The notes: generated from the sequence alone by a model not told the origin. Numbered from the stretch's first letter, positions 7,337-15,684 are shown. The stretch is 64,000 bases of DNA from Ardenticatenaceae bacterium (GCA_020634235.1 JACKCB010000001.1:1780442-1844441), one strand, 5' to 3'. Program-made: numbers and translations.

Positions 7337-8569
7337 CTAGCGATCCTGGCTAAAAAGCGGCTTCACCTCAGCCGTGAGAATCCGGGCCCACAGATCGGTC
7401 TTTATGGTGTAGGCATCGCACTGCACCCGGCCGGTGCGCTGCTGCCCCTTCAACTCCAGCCCACCCGCCCCATTCTGGTAAATGTGGGTCCACGTCACCT
7501 GGTTCAGCGCGAAGGCGTCCAGGTTAAAAGTCCGTTCGGCGTCACGCAGGGCGACCATACGCATCAGGCTCAGGTCACGGAACACCGGCCGGGGCAGCGT
7601 CCGCTCCTGATCAGCCACAAACTTCCAGGTACTGACCATACCAAAAAGCACCGTAATGAAGCCAGACAAACAGAGCAGCATTAGCCAGACCATGAGCATG
7701 CGCGGTCTAATTTCCCAGGCGTTGGCGTGCGGTGCTTCCACAGTCGCGCCATTGTGCGTATTCAGGTAAGCGTTCAGGCGGCTTACCAGACCCTGGCTTT
7801 CCTGCACGACCTCTGGCCCCATGTCCTCACCCACCGCCTCTACCATGGCCAGCAAGTCATCACGGGCCACCAGCACGCGCTGCTCCGGGGAAGCGACAAC
7901 CGGGGCAAACTGTTCCTGTATCACGTCCAGACCCCACGGCCCCAACACGTAGAATAACAGGGGCATCAGCAGGGCAAAGGCCAACACCACCAAGATAACC
8001 CGCCACAAAACTGGGGGAACAGTATTGGCCAGGGCAGCCCGGCGCACCTTGCGCACATGCTGCCACTCGTGTAATTCGGGCCAGCTCTGGGTGATGGTCT
8101 TCAGCACGTACAAATTCACCGCCAGAATCAGGACCACCAGCGCTGTACGGTCTACGGCTCCGGGCACGGCCACAGTCGCCAGCACGGCCAGAAGGGCAAT
8201 GAGGACCACGACCTGTATCAGCAGCGCCCTAAAGTGGGGATGCGCCGGCACCAGGGAATCCAACAAAGAGAGGTCTGGGAACCATCGGATCTGGGTCGCC
8301 GCCTGGGGAGAGGGTCCCACGCTCAGGTTGAAATTGGGGTAGGACAACCCTTCCTGCATGGGGTTGTAGGTCTGCACCCCGGCCGGGTGGCGTGGGTTAC
8401 ACAGGGCATACCAGGTGCTGTTGTTGGTGCCGCAGCGCGGACAAAACAAACCCGGCCGGGAACCTTCCCCACCAAATCGCCCATCCCCCTGCCAGGTAGA
8501 CGATCTGTTGTGAGCAGCATCATAATAGAAACGTTCCTTGCAGCAAACGCACTCCAGATGATGTCGCAT
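7337..8569 (-). CDS. Membrane protein with N-terminal zinc ribbon, unknown function
   Basis: A 410-aa protein I do not recognise. The N-terminus has two Cys pairs, CVCC at 7-10 and CPRC at 43-46, consistent with a zinc ribbon. Hydrophobic segments follow at about 117-160 (two helices), 185-212 and 298-322, flanking a soluble loop of about 85 residues. The C-terminal 80 residues are soluble and end in LFSQDR. A good ribosome site (AGGAGG) lies 10 nt before the ATG. It is flanked by icd downstream and a 339-bp gap upstream, so it is probably transcribed alone. Confidence 0.75.
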   Translation of the reverse strand: MRHHLECVCCKERFYYDAAHNRSSTWQGDGRFGGEGSRPGLFCPRCGTNNSTWYALCNPRHPAGVQTYNPMQEGLSYPNFNLSVGPSPQAATQIRWFPDLSLLDSLVPAHPHFRALLIQVVVLIALLAVLATVAVPGAVDRTALVVLILAVNLYVLKTITQSWPELHEWQHVRKVRRAALANTVPPVLWRVILVVLAFALLMPLLFYVLGPWGLDVIQEQFAPVVASPEQRVLVARDDLLAMVEAVGEDMGPEVVQESQGLVSRLNAYLNTHNGATVEAPHANAWEIRPRMLMVWLMLLCLSGFITVLFGMVSTWKFVADQERTLPRPVFRDLSLMRMVALRDAERTFNLDAFALNQVTWTHIYQNGAGGLELKGQQRTGRVQCDAYTIKTDLWARILTAEVKPLFSQDR

Positions 8570-8908
8570 GGCAAACTGCTCCTCCTGCCCGATTCAAGGC
8601 CTGCCCTCGCAGAGCATTGCCAGGAATCAAGAGCTATGCTGCCCCGCCGACCGCGACCCGGCGCAAGGCAAAGAAATCAGATACAAACGGCTGCCTACAC
8701 AGCCGGCAACAATACATCTCTTGAACGGCCAGCCTATCCAGAGAAAGCCGGCACTACATCAGGAAATCTGAACTGGCGCGCCCAGGCGCCAGGTTCAAAC
8801 TGTCACAACTTCTGCTGACTTACATCATGGTACTTAGAACAGGATAGTACCATATTGGAGGCTCCTTGTGCCACCCTTAACTAAAAATGCGTCCCCCGGC
8901 CGGGAAAA
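8570..8908. other. Intergenic region with two small inverted repeats
   Basis: No gene is evident between the zinc-ribbon protein and the BrkB-type gene. A stem-loop at 8770-8796 (GAACTGGCGC against GCGCCAGGTTC) could end the BrkB transcript. ATGGTAC/GTACCAT arms at 8827-8833 and 8847-8853 form a second inverted repeat. The plus-strand open frame across this stretch is antisense to the leader and has no coding character. Confidence 0.5.
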
Positions 8909-9994
8909 CTAGCGCCGCTCGCCGCCCACCAGCAAACCCAACACAAAGCTAATGGCCAGGCTAACCAGCCAGGGGGCATGACGCAGATAGTTGGGGGACG
9001 CCCCCGGCCGGGTGTCTGCCGGAGCCAACCCGGCCGGGGAACCAGGCGGTGGGGCGGGCGGCGGCAGCGGCGCAGAGGCCACCGGAATACGATAGATTGC
9101 CCCCCCGGCCGGGACAACCAGGCGCGAACCATACTGGCTGGCATACACCTTCGTAAACTCCGCCCCCAGCAGAAAAATCTGGGCCGAATAGTAGATCCAG
9201 ACCAGAATCACCACAAACGACCCCGCCGCGCCATAGGCGGAGGTAATGCTGCTGTTGCCCAGATAAAAACTGATCCCCGTAGTGCCCAGGTTAAACAGCA
9301 GCGACGTCACCGCCGCGCCAATCCACACATCCCGCCAGCTAATGCTGACCCGGGTCAGAATCTTGTACACCATGGCAAACAGAATCGTGATCACCAGGAA
9401 AAAGACCAGGAAATCCACATACGGCAAAAAACGCGCCGACTCCGGCAGATAATCGGCCAGCAAGGTGTTGATTGCCGTCAGAAACGTGCGCAAAACCAGG
9501 GTCAGCAGCAGCAGGCCACCAATCACCAACACCAGAGCAAACGCCAGAAAGCGGTCTATCACCACGCCCAATACCCCCCGGGCAGGATCGGGAGCCACGT
9601 TCCAGATGATGTCCAGCGAGGTCTGCAACTGGCCAATCAGCCCAGTCACGGCAAAGAGGATGATGCCCACACTGGCAATGGTGGTCAGGGGGCCAGTCTG
9701 CTGCTGCTGCAAATTCACCACCAGGTCGGCGATAATCGCGGCGCTTTCAGGCCCGACAAACTCGCCAATCTGGTCGATGAGTTCCTGCTGCACCTGTTCC
9801 GGCGTGAGCTGCGGCCCCAGTTGGGCGGCAATTTGCCCCCTGACAACCTGCCCCACCAGTACCGAAAGCAGCACAATAAACGGGGCAATGGTGAAAATAC
9901 TGTAATAGGCCAGGGCGGCGGCCTGCCGCGACGCTTTGTCGGCGCTCCAGGCATCGACGGTATCTTTGAGCAGGTTAAAGAATCGCTTGAGCAT
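8909..9994 (-). CDS. YihY/BrkB-family integral membrane protein
   Basis: A 361-aa polytopic protein of the YihY/virulence factor BrkB family. The family opening is clear: AWSADKASRQAAALAYYSIFTIAPFIVLL. About six hydrophobic segments follow, and the family block GSFVVILVWIYYSAQIFLLGAEFTKVYA lies near residue 255-285. The cytoplasmic tail is Pro-rich and carries three iterated-palindrome copies, then ends with one more hydrophobic segment (LVSLAISFVLGLLVG). An AGGA site precedes the ATG. It starts 8 bp after the methyltransferase stop, so the two probably share a transcript. Transport or envelope roles are proposed for the family, but none can be assigned here. Confidence 0.9.
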   Translation of the reverse strand: MLKRFFNLLKDTVDAWSADKASRQAAALAYYSIFTIAPFIVLLSVLVGQVVRGQIAAQLGPQLTPEQVQQELIDQIGEFVGPESAAIIADLVVNLQQQQTGPLTTIASVGIILFAVTGLIGQLQTSLDIIWNVAPDPARGVLGVVIDRFLAFALVLVIGGLLLLTLVLRTFLTAINTLLADYLPESARFLPYVDFLVFFLVITILFAMVYKILTRVSISWRDVWIGAAVTSLLFNLGTTGISFYLGNSSITSAYGAAGSFVVILVWIYYSAQIFLLGAEFTKVYASQYGSRLVVPAGGAIYRIPVASAPLPPPAPPPGSPAGLAPADTRPGASPNYLRHAPWLVSLAISFVLGLLVGGERR

Positions 9995-10002
9995 GGTTAT
10001 CC

Positions 10003-11811
10003 TTAGCGGGTATGGGGGGGCGGCAACTGCGCCCGCTGGCGGCGAACAGCCAGGCGCTCGGCCAGGGCCTGCCGGACAGCAAGCCGCTCCGCTGGGGCCA
10101 GGCCCAGCAGGTCAGACACGGCCTCGTCCAGTGCTTCCCGGCCGGGGGTAAGCGCGGCCACATCAGCAGTACGTGCCGGGGCTGGCTCGGCGGCCAGGGC
10201 GGCAAAACAGCCGGCCAACCGGGCGGCCAGCCCGGCCGGGATCTGGCGCGGATTGGGCAGGCGCACATTCTCCAGTTCATAAGTGGCCAGCCACAGCACA
10301 CCCGCACCAAAATTCACCCGGCCGTGCAGCTCCAATTGCAGCGCTAGCCAACTGCTGTTGAGCAGCGCCGCCGCCACCTGAGGGTCGATGCCCCCGGCCG
10401 GGTAGACAGCATACAACTGCTGGTCCACCAGAATCTCCCCCAGCAAGCGGGGCGCCATATGCCAGCGCCACACCCCTTTGGGCAGAACCAGCGGCGGTGG
10501 TGTTTGCGGCGGCAAAGCATACCAGGGGCGGCGCGCAGCGCAGGTCACCACCTGGCCCAGCCCCTGCGCTTCGCCCCAGGCCACGTATTCGGCGGCCGCC
10601 GTGCCTTCCAGCCTGGCCGTGGGCGGGATGAGCAGCACCTCGTGGGTACAGTCGGCTGGACGAAGCTGCAAGCGGGGCTGGCCGCGCAGCGACTTCAGCA
10701 GCGGCCGGCGGAACTGTGGCTCGATGCCCCACTGGGCAATGATGGCCGGCGTTAGATAGAAGAAACGGTTGGCCCCGCTGGTATAACCGCGCTGGATGCT
10801 GGCCCAGGTGTGCAGCGGCACCAATCCCGGCCGGGCGTGCTGGCGACGATAGCCGGCCGGGGCGCGCAGCGTTACCCCCCACTTGTCAGCAGCGCGCAGT
10901 TCGGCCTGCGGCACAACCTGGATGTGCATATCGTCGCTGTCCCGCCTGGCGGCCGGCAGCAGGCGGATGGCTAACTGCTCGATGGCGCTGTACCGTTCCC
11001 GGCCGGGGGGGATGAGCTGCCTCAGCGGGCGGCGCAGCCGGATGAAACGCACCAGGTTATGGGCACGCCCGGCCGGGTCCTGGCACCTCTCCAACACCAC
11101 CAGGCAGGTATTGACCTTGGCCGCCGGAAACCAGCGCTCCACCTGCGACTCAATCAGGGCCACAATCTTGAAATCGTCCAGCAGGAACTGTTTCAGCGCT
11201 TCGCCATAGGCCACGTCCAGCCAGCCATTGGGCACCACAAAGCCCAGGCGGCCACCCTCGCGCAAGAAGGCGGCACTGTGCACAAAGAAGTAGGCGTGCA
11301 GCCCGGCGCGCCGGTTCAGCACCCGCCCCCACATCCGGCCGGGGAGGATGGCCTGGGCGCGTTTGCCCGGCCGGGCGGCGGTCACGCGCTCATCCGGGCT
11401 GGCCGGGTCAAACAGGGGTAACTGCTGGCCCAACTGCGCTTCCATGCGGTCCAACCAGCCGGCGCGCGTGTAGGGGGGGTTGCCCAGGATGGCATCGAAT
11501 GGTGCCCCGGCTACCTGACCCGGCTGTAAGGCGAAGAAGTTGTGGTTGAGGATAATGGCCTGGGGCAGTTGCCCCGCGGCCTGCTGCGCGGCGGTTGCGT
11601 CTAGCTCCACGCCCCACAAGTCCCCGGCCGGGTTCCCCGCTAGGCTGCCCATCCCCTGCTGCCAGCGGGCCACCCGCGCCAGGAAGGCGCCGGTGCCGCA
11701 GCTGGGGTCTAACACGCGCCCGGCCGGGTGGCGCAGGCACAGCCCCAACAGCAAGTCGGCTACATCTGGCGGTGTTTCAAATTGCCCCAACGTCCGCTGT
11801 TTGTCTGGCAT
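10003..11811 (-). CDS. N6-adenine DNA methyltransferase, Eco57I/TaqI-like, orphan
   Basis: SAM-dependent DNA methyltransferase of 602 aa. Motif I (LDPSCGTGAFLARV) lies near residue 35 and the catalytic motif IV NPPY near residue 110, the N6-adenine gamma-class order. A probable target-recognition domain follows from about 300 on. The GRLGFVVPNGWLD and VNTCLVVLER segments are typical of Eco57I-type modification subunits. I chose the ATG at 11811 because the first 25 residues of the longer frame overlap the promoter. No endonuclease gene is next to it, so it may be an orphan, a phage-defence relic or an epigenetic enzyme. It cannot methylate CCCGGCCGGG, which has no adenine. Confidence 0.88.
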   Translation of the reverse strand: MPDKQRTLGQFETPPDVADLLLGLCLRHPAGRVLDPSCGTGAFLARVARWQQGMGSLAGNPAGDLWGVELDATAAQQAAGQLPQAIILNHNFFALQPGQVAGAPFDAILGNPPYTRAGWLDRMEAQLGQQLPLFDPASPDERVTAARPGKRAQAILPGRMWGRVLNRRAGLHAYFFVHSAAFLREGGRLGFVVPNGWLDVAYGEALKQFLLDDFKIVALIESQVERWFPAAKVNTCLVVLERCQDPAGRAHNLVRFIRLRRPLRQLIPPGRERYSAIEQLAIRLLPAARRDSDDMHIQVVPQAELRAADKWGVTLRAPAGYRRQHARPGLVPLHTWASIQRGYTSGANRFFYLTPAIIAQWGIEPQFRRPLLKSLRGQPRLQLRPADCTHEVLLIPPTARLEGTAAAEYVAWGEAQGLGQVVTCAARRPWYALPPQTPPPLVLPKGVWRWHMAPRLLGEILVDQQLYAVYPAGGIDPQVAAALLNSSWLALQLELHGRVNFGAGVLWLATYELENVRLPNPRQIPAGLAARLAGCFAALAAEPAPARTADVAALTPGREALDEAVSDLLGLAPAERLAVRQALAERLAVRRQRAQLPPPHTR

Positions 11812-11817
11812 GGGGGC

Positions 11818-11823
11818 ATTATA
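11818..11823 (-). promoter_or_regulatory. -10 box giving a probable leaderless methyltransferase mRNA
   Basis: The minus strand reads TATAAT with 6 nt between it and the ATG at 11811, so transcription should start at or next to the start codon. There is no Shine-Dalgarno sequence in between, which fits leaderless translation. No strong -35 hexamer is present. Confidence 0.55.
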
Positions 11824-11924
11824 CCGCACCTGGCGAATCTGTTGCGACTGATTGGGGGCGGTGTGATAATGGGGTGTGTGGCGCACCCCCGGTTCCCGTC
11901 CCGGCCGGGTGCAGCTTAGGACAA

Positions 11925-12377
11925 ATGTTGCCGCAAACCAGATTTCTGAAGAGTTTTCCCGATGCCGTTATGCCTCACTTGCCGGCGCGCTGGCAGGGGA
12001 TTCAGTCGCGCCAGCCGTTTCAATGGCTGGTGCAGTTTCATTTTGGCGAGCCGGCGCTGCATTACGAATTATCGCGGGCCTGGTCCCGGCCGGGGTGGGA
12101 GTTAGGGCTGCACTGTGAAGCACGCGATGCCCACCTGAACCGCTTCCTGCTCATGGGCTTCCGCCGCCACCTGTTCGAGATTAAGGACACACTGGGGCCG
12201 GCGGTGGAGGCCGAGATGTGGGTCCGCGGCTGGACCAAGGTCTATGAAGTCCATCCGGAGACAACGCTGACCACAGCCTACCAGGAGCAGCTTGCCCGCC
12301 GGCTGGCGGCCATGATCGACTGCCTGCAGCCCATCCTGATCGACTGGCGCAGCCAGGTGACCCAAGTCTACCGCTGA
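11925..12377 (+). CDS. Conserved-looking hypothetical protein
   Basis: A 150-aa soluble protein with no recognised family. An AGGA site precedes the ATG at 11925. The longer frame back to 11595 is antisense to the methyltransferase and is not supported. The sequence is rich in aromatic residues and His (FQWLVQFHFGEPALHYELSRAW, GFRRHLFEIKDTL) and ends in a helical LARRLAAMIDCLQPILIDW stretch. It is divergent from the methyltransferase gene and is the last gene before the AT-richer patch. It carries one iterated palindrome near 12087. Confidence 0.65.
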   Translation: MLPQTRFLKSFPDAVMPHLPARWQGIQSRQPFQWLVQFHFGEPALHYELSRAWSRPGWELGLHCEARDAHLNRFLLMGFRRHLFEIKDTLGPAVEAEMWVRGWTKVYEVHPETTLTTAYQEQLARRLAAMIDCLQPILIDWRSQVTQVYR

Positions 12378-12453
12378 ATTCGCAGAAGCGAGCGTCACTT
12401 TCTAATCAGCATTGAGCCAGCAGCCCGCGCACCATCTATAACTGGGGGTCACC

Positions 12454-12737
12454 TTAGGCGACAATTGGAAAAAACCTTTGGGGGACAAGTTCGGGAAAGG
12501 GTTGCACGGATTGAGGGGTCACTTGAGCATAATATAGACCCAATGAAGTCCAATTAGGCGGCGGGTTGTTACTGCGAAGCATAGAACTATCAATGTGTGC
12601 CCCATCGTAATTGCCATACCAGGCATAACGGGTTACCCAACGCCCTTCCGTATTTAGCCAATTGGTAATACCAGCAACATAGCTATTCATAAAGGCATTG
12701 GCTCCGCAGCTAACCATCTTTGTATACGACTCTTCAC
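12454..12737 (-). pseudogene. Remnant of a secreted glycosidase of the Glyco_hydro_cc (GH128-like) type
   Basis: The open frame 12454-12717 encodes 87 aa ending at a normal stop. It resembles only the C-terminal part of a Glyco_hydro_cc/GH128-type beta-glucanase: a tryptophan-containing WLNTEGRWVTRYAWYG stretch, then LRSNNPPPNWTSLGLYYAQ. Just upstream, a GGAGG site precedes a GTG at 12737 that opens a different frame (K-S-R-I-Q-R-W-L-A-A), like the start of a signal peptide. The two frames are offset by two bases. The simplest reading is an internal deletion that joined the original start to the C-terminal end out of frame. The family call is from pattern memory. Confidence 0.5.
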
Positions 12738-13153
12738 AATTTACCTCCTAGATACGATTTTTGAAGCAAAGGGGATCACTATACCAATCCATTCTGTACT
12801 GTTAGTACTTAACAGTGACCGATGACGCTAAGCCATCATTCCCCAGAGCAGAAACAGCGACTGTCTCCTGAGGAAAACCCCTGCGCACACCTGGGAGTCC
12901 CAACTATCCAATAGACATTTGTCATATGACCAGTGTATAATTGGCCATGTCACACTGCCTTTCCTTAACGTAAGTGCAACCGTGCAGACCTGAGCGATTT
13001 GATACCATAGATATGAGTCAGGAATTGGCTCGAAATTCTGTCAGGTGTATCTTCTCAGTAAATCGTGGCCAGGTTGGTTGGGCCTGTTGAAACCAACGGC
13101 CTTCGACAAGCGAAAGAGGATGTCTGTTCCTAGCAAACCTAGAGGGGGTCCAA
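12738..13153. other. AT-richer intergenic stretch
   Basis: No credible gene or RNA was found. It is visibly poorer in G+C than its surroundings and has no copy of the iterated palindrome. A small inverted repeat CTGTTA/TAACAG lies near 12805. The 3' end should hold the promoter of the 13154 gene, which is preceded by AGAGGGGG, but no clear -35/-10 pair stands out. Confidence 0.4.
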
Positions 13154-13594
13154 ATGCCCAATCAAGTAGTAAGTGATCCGTTTAGCCGTGCATCCTTACG
13201 GCAAGCCCTAAACAACTGGTCCAACGTCATCAAGTTGGGTCAGCATCCCCTAACCCAAACCAACATCGTGTACCACCACCACCAGAAATTGCGGCGTCCC
13301 AACACGCCCCCCCTCCTGGGCTTGAGCCTGCGCGAGGTCCTTCGCGCTGCTATTGACCAGATGGGCAACGGTCCAGAGACGAATCAGCGAAACAAGAAAC
13401 TGTACCGCTTACGGCAAATCCTGGTACAGGAGTTCGTTCACGGTGAAGAGCCTTACGCAGTAGCCCTAAGTCTCAACATGCCTGAGCGTACTTACCAGGA
13501 GAATCGGGCATTAGCTCTAGAGGAACTGGCGAGCATCTTGATCGAAATAGAGGATACCCTTGACCGCAATTCTCGAGCTGGACACCTACCATAG
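13154..13594 (+). CDS. Small helical protein with HTH-like C-terminal half, possible regulator
   Basis: A 146-aa protein. The C-terminal half (LREVLRAAIDQMGN, then NKKLYRLRQILVQEFVHG, AVALSLNMPERTYQENRALALEELASIL) has the periodicity of a sigma-70 region 4-like helix-turn-helix. It recalls the N-terminal module of Chloroflexota ATPase regulators, where an enzymatic NB-ARC or NACHT part normally follows. Here it stands alone and stops. It has a GGGGG ribosome site 5 nt from the ATG. It could be a free regulator or the leftover N-terminus of a larger protein; no downstream coding sequence was found to support the latter. The composition is AT-richer than the core genes. Confidence 0.6.
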   Translation: MPNQVVSDPFSRASLRQALNNWSNVIKLGQHPLTQTNIVYHHHQKLRRPNTPPLLGLSLREVLRAAIDQMGNGPETNQRNKKLYRLRQILVQEFVHGEEPYAVALSLNMPERTYQENRALALEELASILIEIEDTLDRNSRAGHLP

Positions 13595-13767
13595 TAACCC
13601 GTGCAGGGGAAGTACCCAACAGAGTGCCGCTTTCATCTTGCTGACACTGCGGGACCTTGACCAGAGCCTGCATCAGTCCTGCCTCGTCCCCAGGATGAGG
13701 TTGTCTCCGCCTGGAACCCTATGGGCTTGTTGACCGATTTTGAGTTTTGGTAAATGGTCAAGCCTTA

Positions 13768-13807
13768 GGGTTCGTTTTCTGATCAGAAATCATTTGTAAA
13801 CGAACCC
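13768..13807. terminator. Stem-loop with GGGTTCGTTT/AAACGAACCC arms
   Basis: A perfect 10-bp inverted repeat (13768-13777 against 13798-13807) encloses 20 nt that themselves hold the palindrome TCTGATCAGA. It lies between the converging 13154 gene and the lipoprotein stop at 13828. The A-rich and T-rich inner ends of the arms would not give a classical T-tract, so a bidirectional terminator is plausible but an operator or repeat end is possible. Confidence 0.45.
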
Positions 13808-13827
13808 ATGTACCAGGAGGAATGGCG

Positions 13828-14220
13828 CTAGGGGGCAGGTGTGAGAACAAAATCCTGGACAAGCGTTTGCCCTACTGTCAGAGCAATCGTCGTAGACTGC
13901 GAGCTGAACCCATCTTTTGTTACCGTAAGCGTGAAGGTTCCTTCCGGCAAATCCCAGAAATATTCCCCTTTTTCATTTGTAATGGCGGCCATTTCTGGCG
14001 CGCCTGGTCCTTCAGCAATTACGATTGCTTCGCTTACGGGCGTTCCTGTACCGTCAGTTACTCTTCCCTGGACAATCTGACTGACCGAAGGCGTGGTGAC
14101 GACTGGGGTCTCGTTGGTAACAGGCACCGCATCCGGGTCCGACGCGTTTGTGCTTGTACAGCCAGTCGTTAAGGCGACAACAAGAAGAACGAGCATAGTG
14201 ATAACTGTGAGATATTTCAC
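13828..14220 (-). CDS. Lipoprotein with carboxypeptidase-regulatory-like domain
   Basis: A 130-aa secreted lipoprotein. The signal peptide MKYLTVITMLVLLVVALTTG ends at a lipobox with Cys21, followed by a short Ser/Thr/Pro linker. Residues about 50-127 form one beta-sandwich repeat: VQGRVTDGTGTPVSEAIVIAE, EKGEYFWDLPEGTFTLTVTKDGF and a final IALTVGQTLVQDFVL. This is the CarboxypepD_reg-like fold found in extracellular proteins. The opposite-strand frame over the same region is an artefact. It lies downstream of the secreted protease on the same strand, separated by a strong hairpin, so the two may act at the cell surface together. Confidence 0.78.
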   Translation of the reverse strand: MKYLTVITMLVLLVVALTTGCTSTNASDPDAVPVTNETPVVTTPSVSQIVQGRVTDGTGTPVSEAIVIAEGPGAPEMAAITNEKGEYFWDLPEGTFTLTVTKDGFSSQSTTIALTVGQTLVQDFVLTPAP

Positions 14221-14271
14221 CGCGAGTACTTCCCTATTGGTTCTTGTGTTCGTGGCATCGGTTCGGTATTG

Positions 14272-14306
14272 AATTGGGCCAATGACAGGCGGTCATTGGC
14301 CCAATT
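14272..14306 (-). terminator. 15-bp stem-loop after the protease gene
   Basis: AATTGGGCCAATGAC (14272-14286) pairs perfectly with GTCATTGGCCCAATT (14292-14306) across a 5-nt loop. It lies 22 bp after the protease stop and 51 bp before the lipoprotein start. There is no long T-run, so it may be an imperfect terminator or an mRNA-stabilising hairpin between the two genes. Confidence 0.6.
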
Positions 14307-14328
14307 TCCTCGCTTTGGCCAGACAGGT

Positions 14329-15318
14329 TTACGGATAAGTGTAATTTTTCCAGGCAACCAGATTATTGAAGACAGACTGGGTTATACGGGTACCACTGTT
14401 GTATTGTGGGTATGGGCTTTGGCCAGTGCCATAGCTGTGAATGGCCGTACTGCATGTGCTGCACGAGCTGCTATAGTTATGGTAAACAGGAGAACCGCTT
14501 TGACAACCATATGTATCAATTTGATAAAACAGGTGGTATGTGTTAACACCACGAATACCAGGATTATCTGACATTCTCCACATTGTTCCGGATGGTTTGT
14601 CACAAGGGTAGCCAGTTACAGTATAGGAGCCGGAGAAAGTATTGCTGCTTTGCCACCGAAACCCAAACCAGCCGACTGTATTACCAAGTGGGCTATTTAG
14701 CTGAATGGCCCCGTAATCATAATTCCAGTTCCGGCTCTGTGTCCATCCTGTAACAGAAAACTTGCGATAGGCTGTTGAACTGCCATAGGGGGTAGAAGTT
14801 CCATTTTTGCCAGGATACGCCGTAATCGCTGTTGCCCACCCTCCATATGAAGAATTGTAAACACAATGTCCGGCAGTTGCTACGGTTCTGGGGCCAATGA
14901 ACCAACCTGTGCACCCGTAGGTTCCACCATTGGGGAAAGTCACACGTAATTGAGCTATTGCACGATAGGGAAAAGAGGTTGTTGGGTTAACTCGAATGCG
15001 GCCATCAGCGCCGATAACGGAGCCTGGAGTGGGACCATCAAGACCAGGGAATGGCTCGTCGTCCACAAACAGTGAGGTATCGGCTGCACCATCAATGCCG
15101 GTGAAACTTGGTTGATATTCTGTTGCCAGCATCTCCTCAGTCAGGAATTCGCTAGCTGAGAAAGTTAAGCCGTCGTCGGTTACTATTGTGTCAGGTGCGG
15201 TGCCGGCAACTGCTGGCTCCGCACCCGCCAGTGCTTGTGGTATACGGTTCCCCTGACTGGCGATGAGCAAAAAGATCAGAGCAACGGCTAAAAGAAACTG
15301 GACCTTACGCTTTGTCAT
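14329..15318 (-). CDS. Secreted V8-like trypsin-fold serine protease
   Basis: A 329-aa exported peptidase. A signal peptide (MTKRKVQFLLAVALIFLLIA, cleavage likely after residue 31) precedes a propeptide of about 80 residues. The catalytic domain has the triad His151 in TVATAGHCVYN, Asp201 in NYDYGAIQL and Ser275 in GCQSGSPVYH, the pattern of glutamyl-endopeptidase-like (S1B/V8) enzymes. Several Cys pairs could form disulphides. The gene is AT-richer than the core genes and has no iterated-palindrome copy, which is unusual here for about 1 kb and suggests later acquisition. Substrate preference for Glu is a family expectation only. Confidence 0.88.
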   Translation of the reverse strand: MTKRKVQFLLAVALIFLLIASQGNRIPQALAGAEPAVAGTAPDTIVTDDGLTFSASEFLTEEMLATEYQPSFTGIDGAADTSLFVDDEPFPGLDGPTPGSVIGADGRIRVNPTTSFPYRAIAQLRVTFPNGGTYGCTGWFIGPRTVATAGHCVYNSSYGGWATAITAYPGKNGTSTPYGSSTAYRKFSVTGWTQSRNWNYDYGAIQLNSPLGNTVGWFGFRWQSSNTFSGSYTVTGYPCDKPSGTMWRMSDNPGIRGVNTYHLFYQIDTYGCQSGSPVYHNYSSSCSTCSTAIHSYGTGQSPYPQYNSGTRITQSVFNNLVAWKNYTYP

Positions 15319-15575
15319 GACTTTGGACCTCCCTTTGAACTTGTGGGCAGATAGAAAAGGCTATGCTGCCGCTCGATGTCTTTTTTTGCTGTAGAGTCAG
15401 CTGTCGATTGGCTGGCTCCTCAACTGGCTGACTTGTATTCTAGGGAGGTTCGCGTTTAATAGACGCAAGTATGGCGCAGGTTTTCAGCAGCGGAAACGCA
15501 CCGGCTTTGCAGGGAAAGCGCGGGAAAAAGATGGTGCGCCCGGATTGAACGAGTGATCAGGTCGCCGTGGCTGAC

Positions 15576-15683
15576 CTAGCCATGCAGGAAAGCCGCGAAG
15601 AGGGCGTCGCCCGCGCCAATGGTATTCACCACCGGCACCGTCGTCTCCACATTGATGAGACCACAAACGAGGATGCGGGCCAC
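15576..15683 (-). pseudogene. pfkB-family sugar kinase reduced to both ends by an internal deletion
   Basis: A 36-codon frame starts at GTG 15683, one base after the upstream oxidoreductase stop (TAG-C-GTG), with a GGGGAGGCGGGG ribosome site. It encodes VARILVCGLINVETTVPV, a typical N-terminus of PfkB/ribokinase-family kinases. It then passes directly to VNTIGAGDALFAAFLHG, the C-terminal GAGD catalytic block of the same family, and stops. Full-length members have about 300 residues, so some 250 codons between these blocks are missing in frame. Microhomology (GTG-CCG-GTG-GTG) sits at the junction. It is a gene relic at the edge of the AT-richer patch. Confidence 0.7.
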
Positions 15684-15684
15684 G

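Noticed and set aside
10003..11811. The adenine methyltransferase as the enzyme that modifies CCCGGCCGGG
   Set aside because: The palindrome contains no adenine, and the enzyme has NPPY, the adenine-type motif. A cytosine-type enzyme would have to be elsewhere.
13822..14172. 116-aa plus-strand open frame in the AT-richer patch
   Set aside because: The minus strand encodes a lipoprotein with a lipobox and a recognisable beta domain over the same bases.
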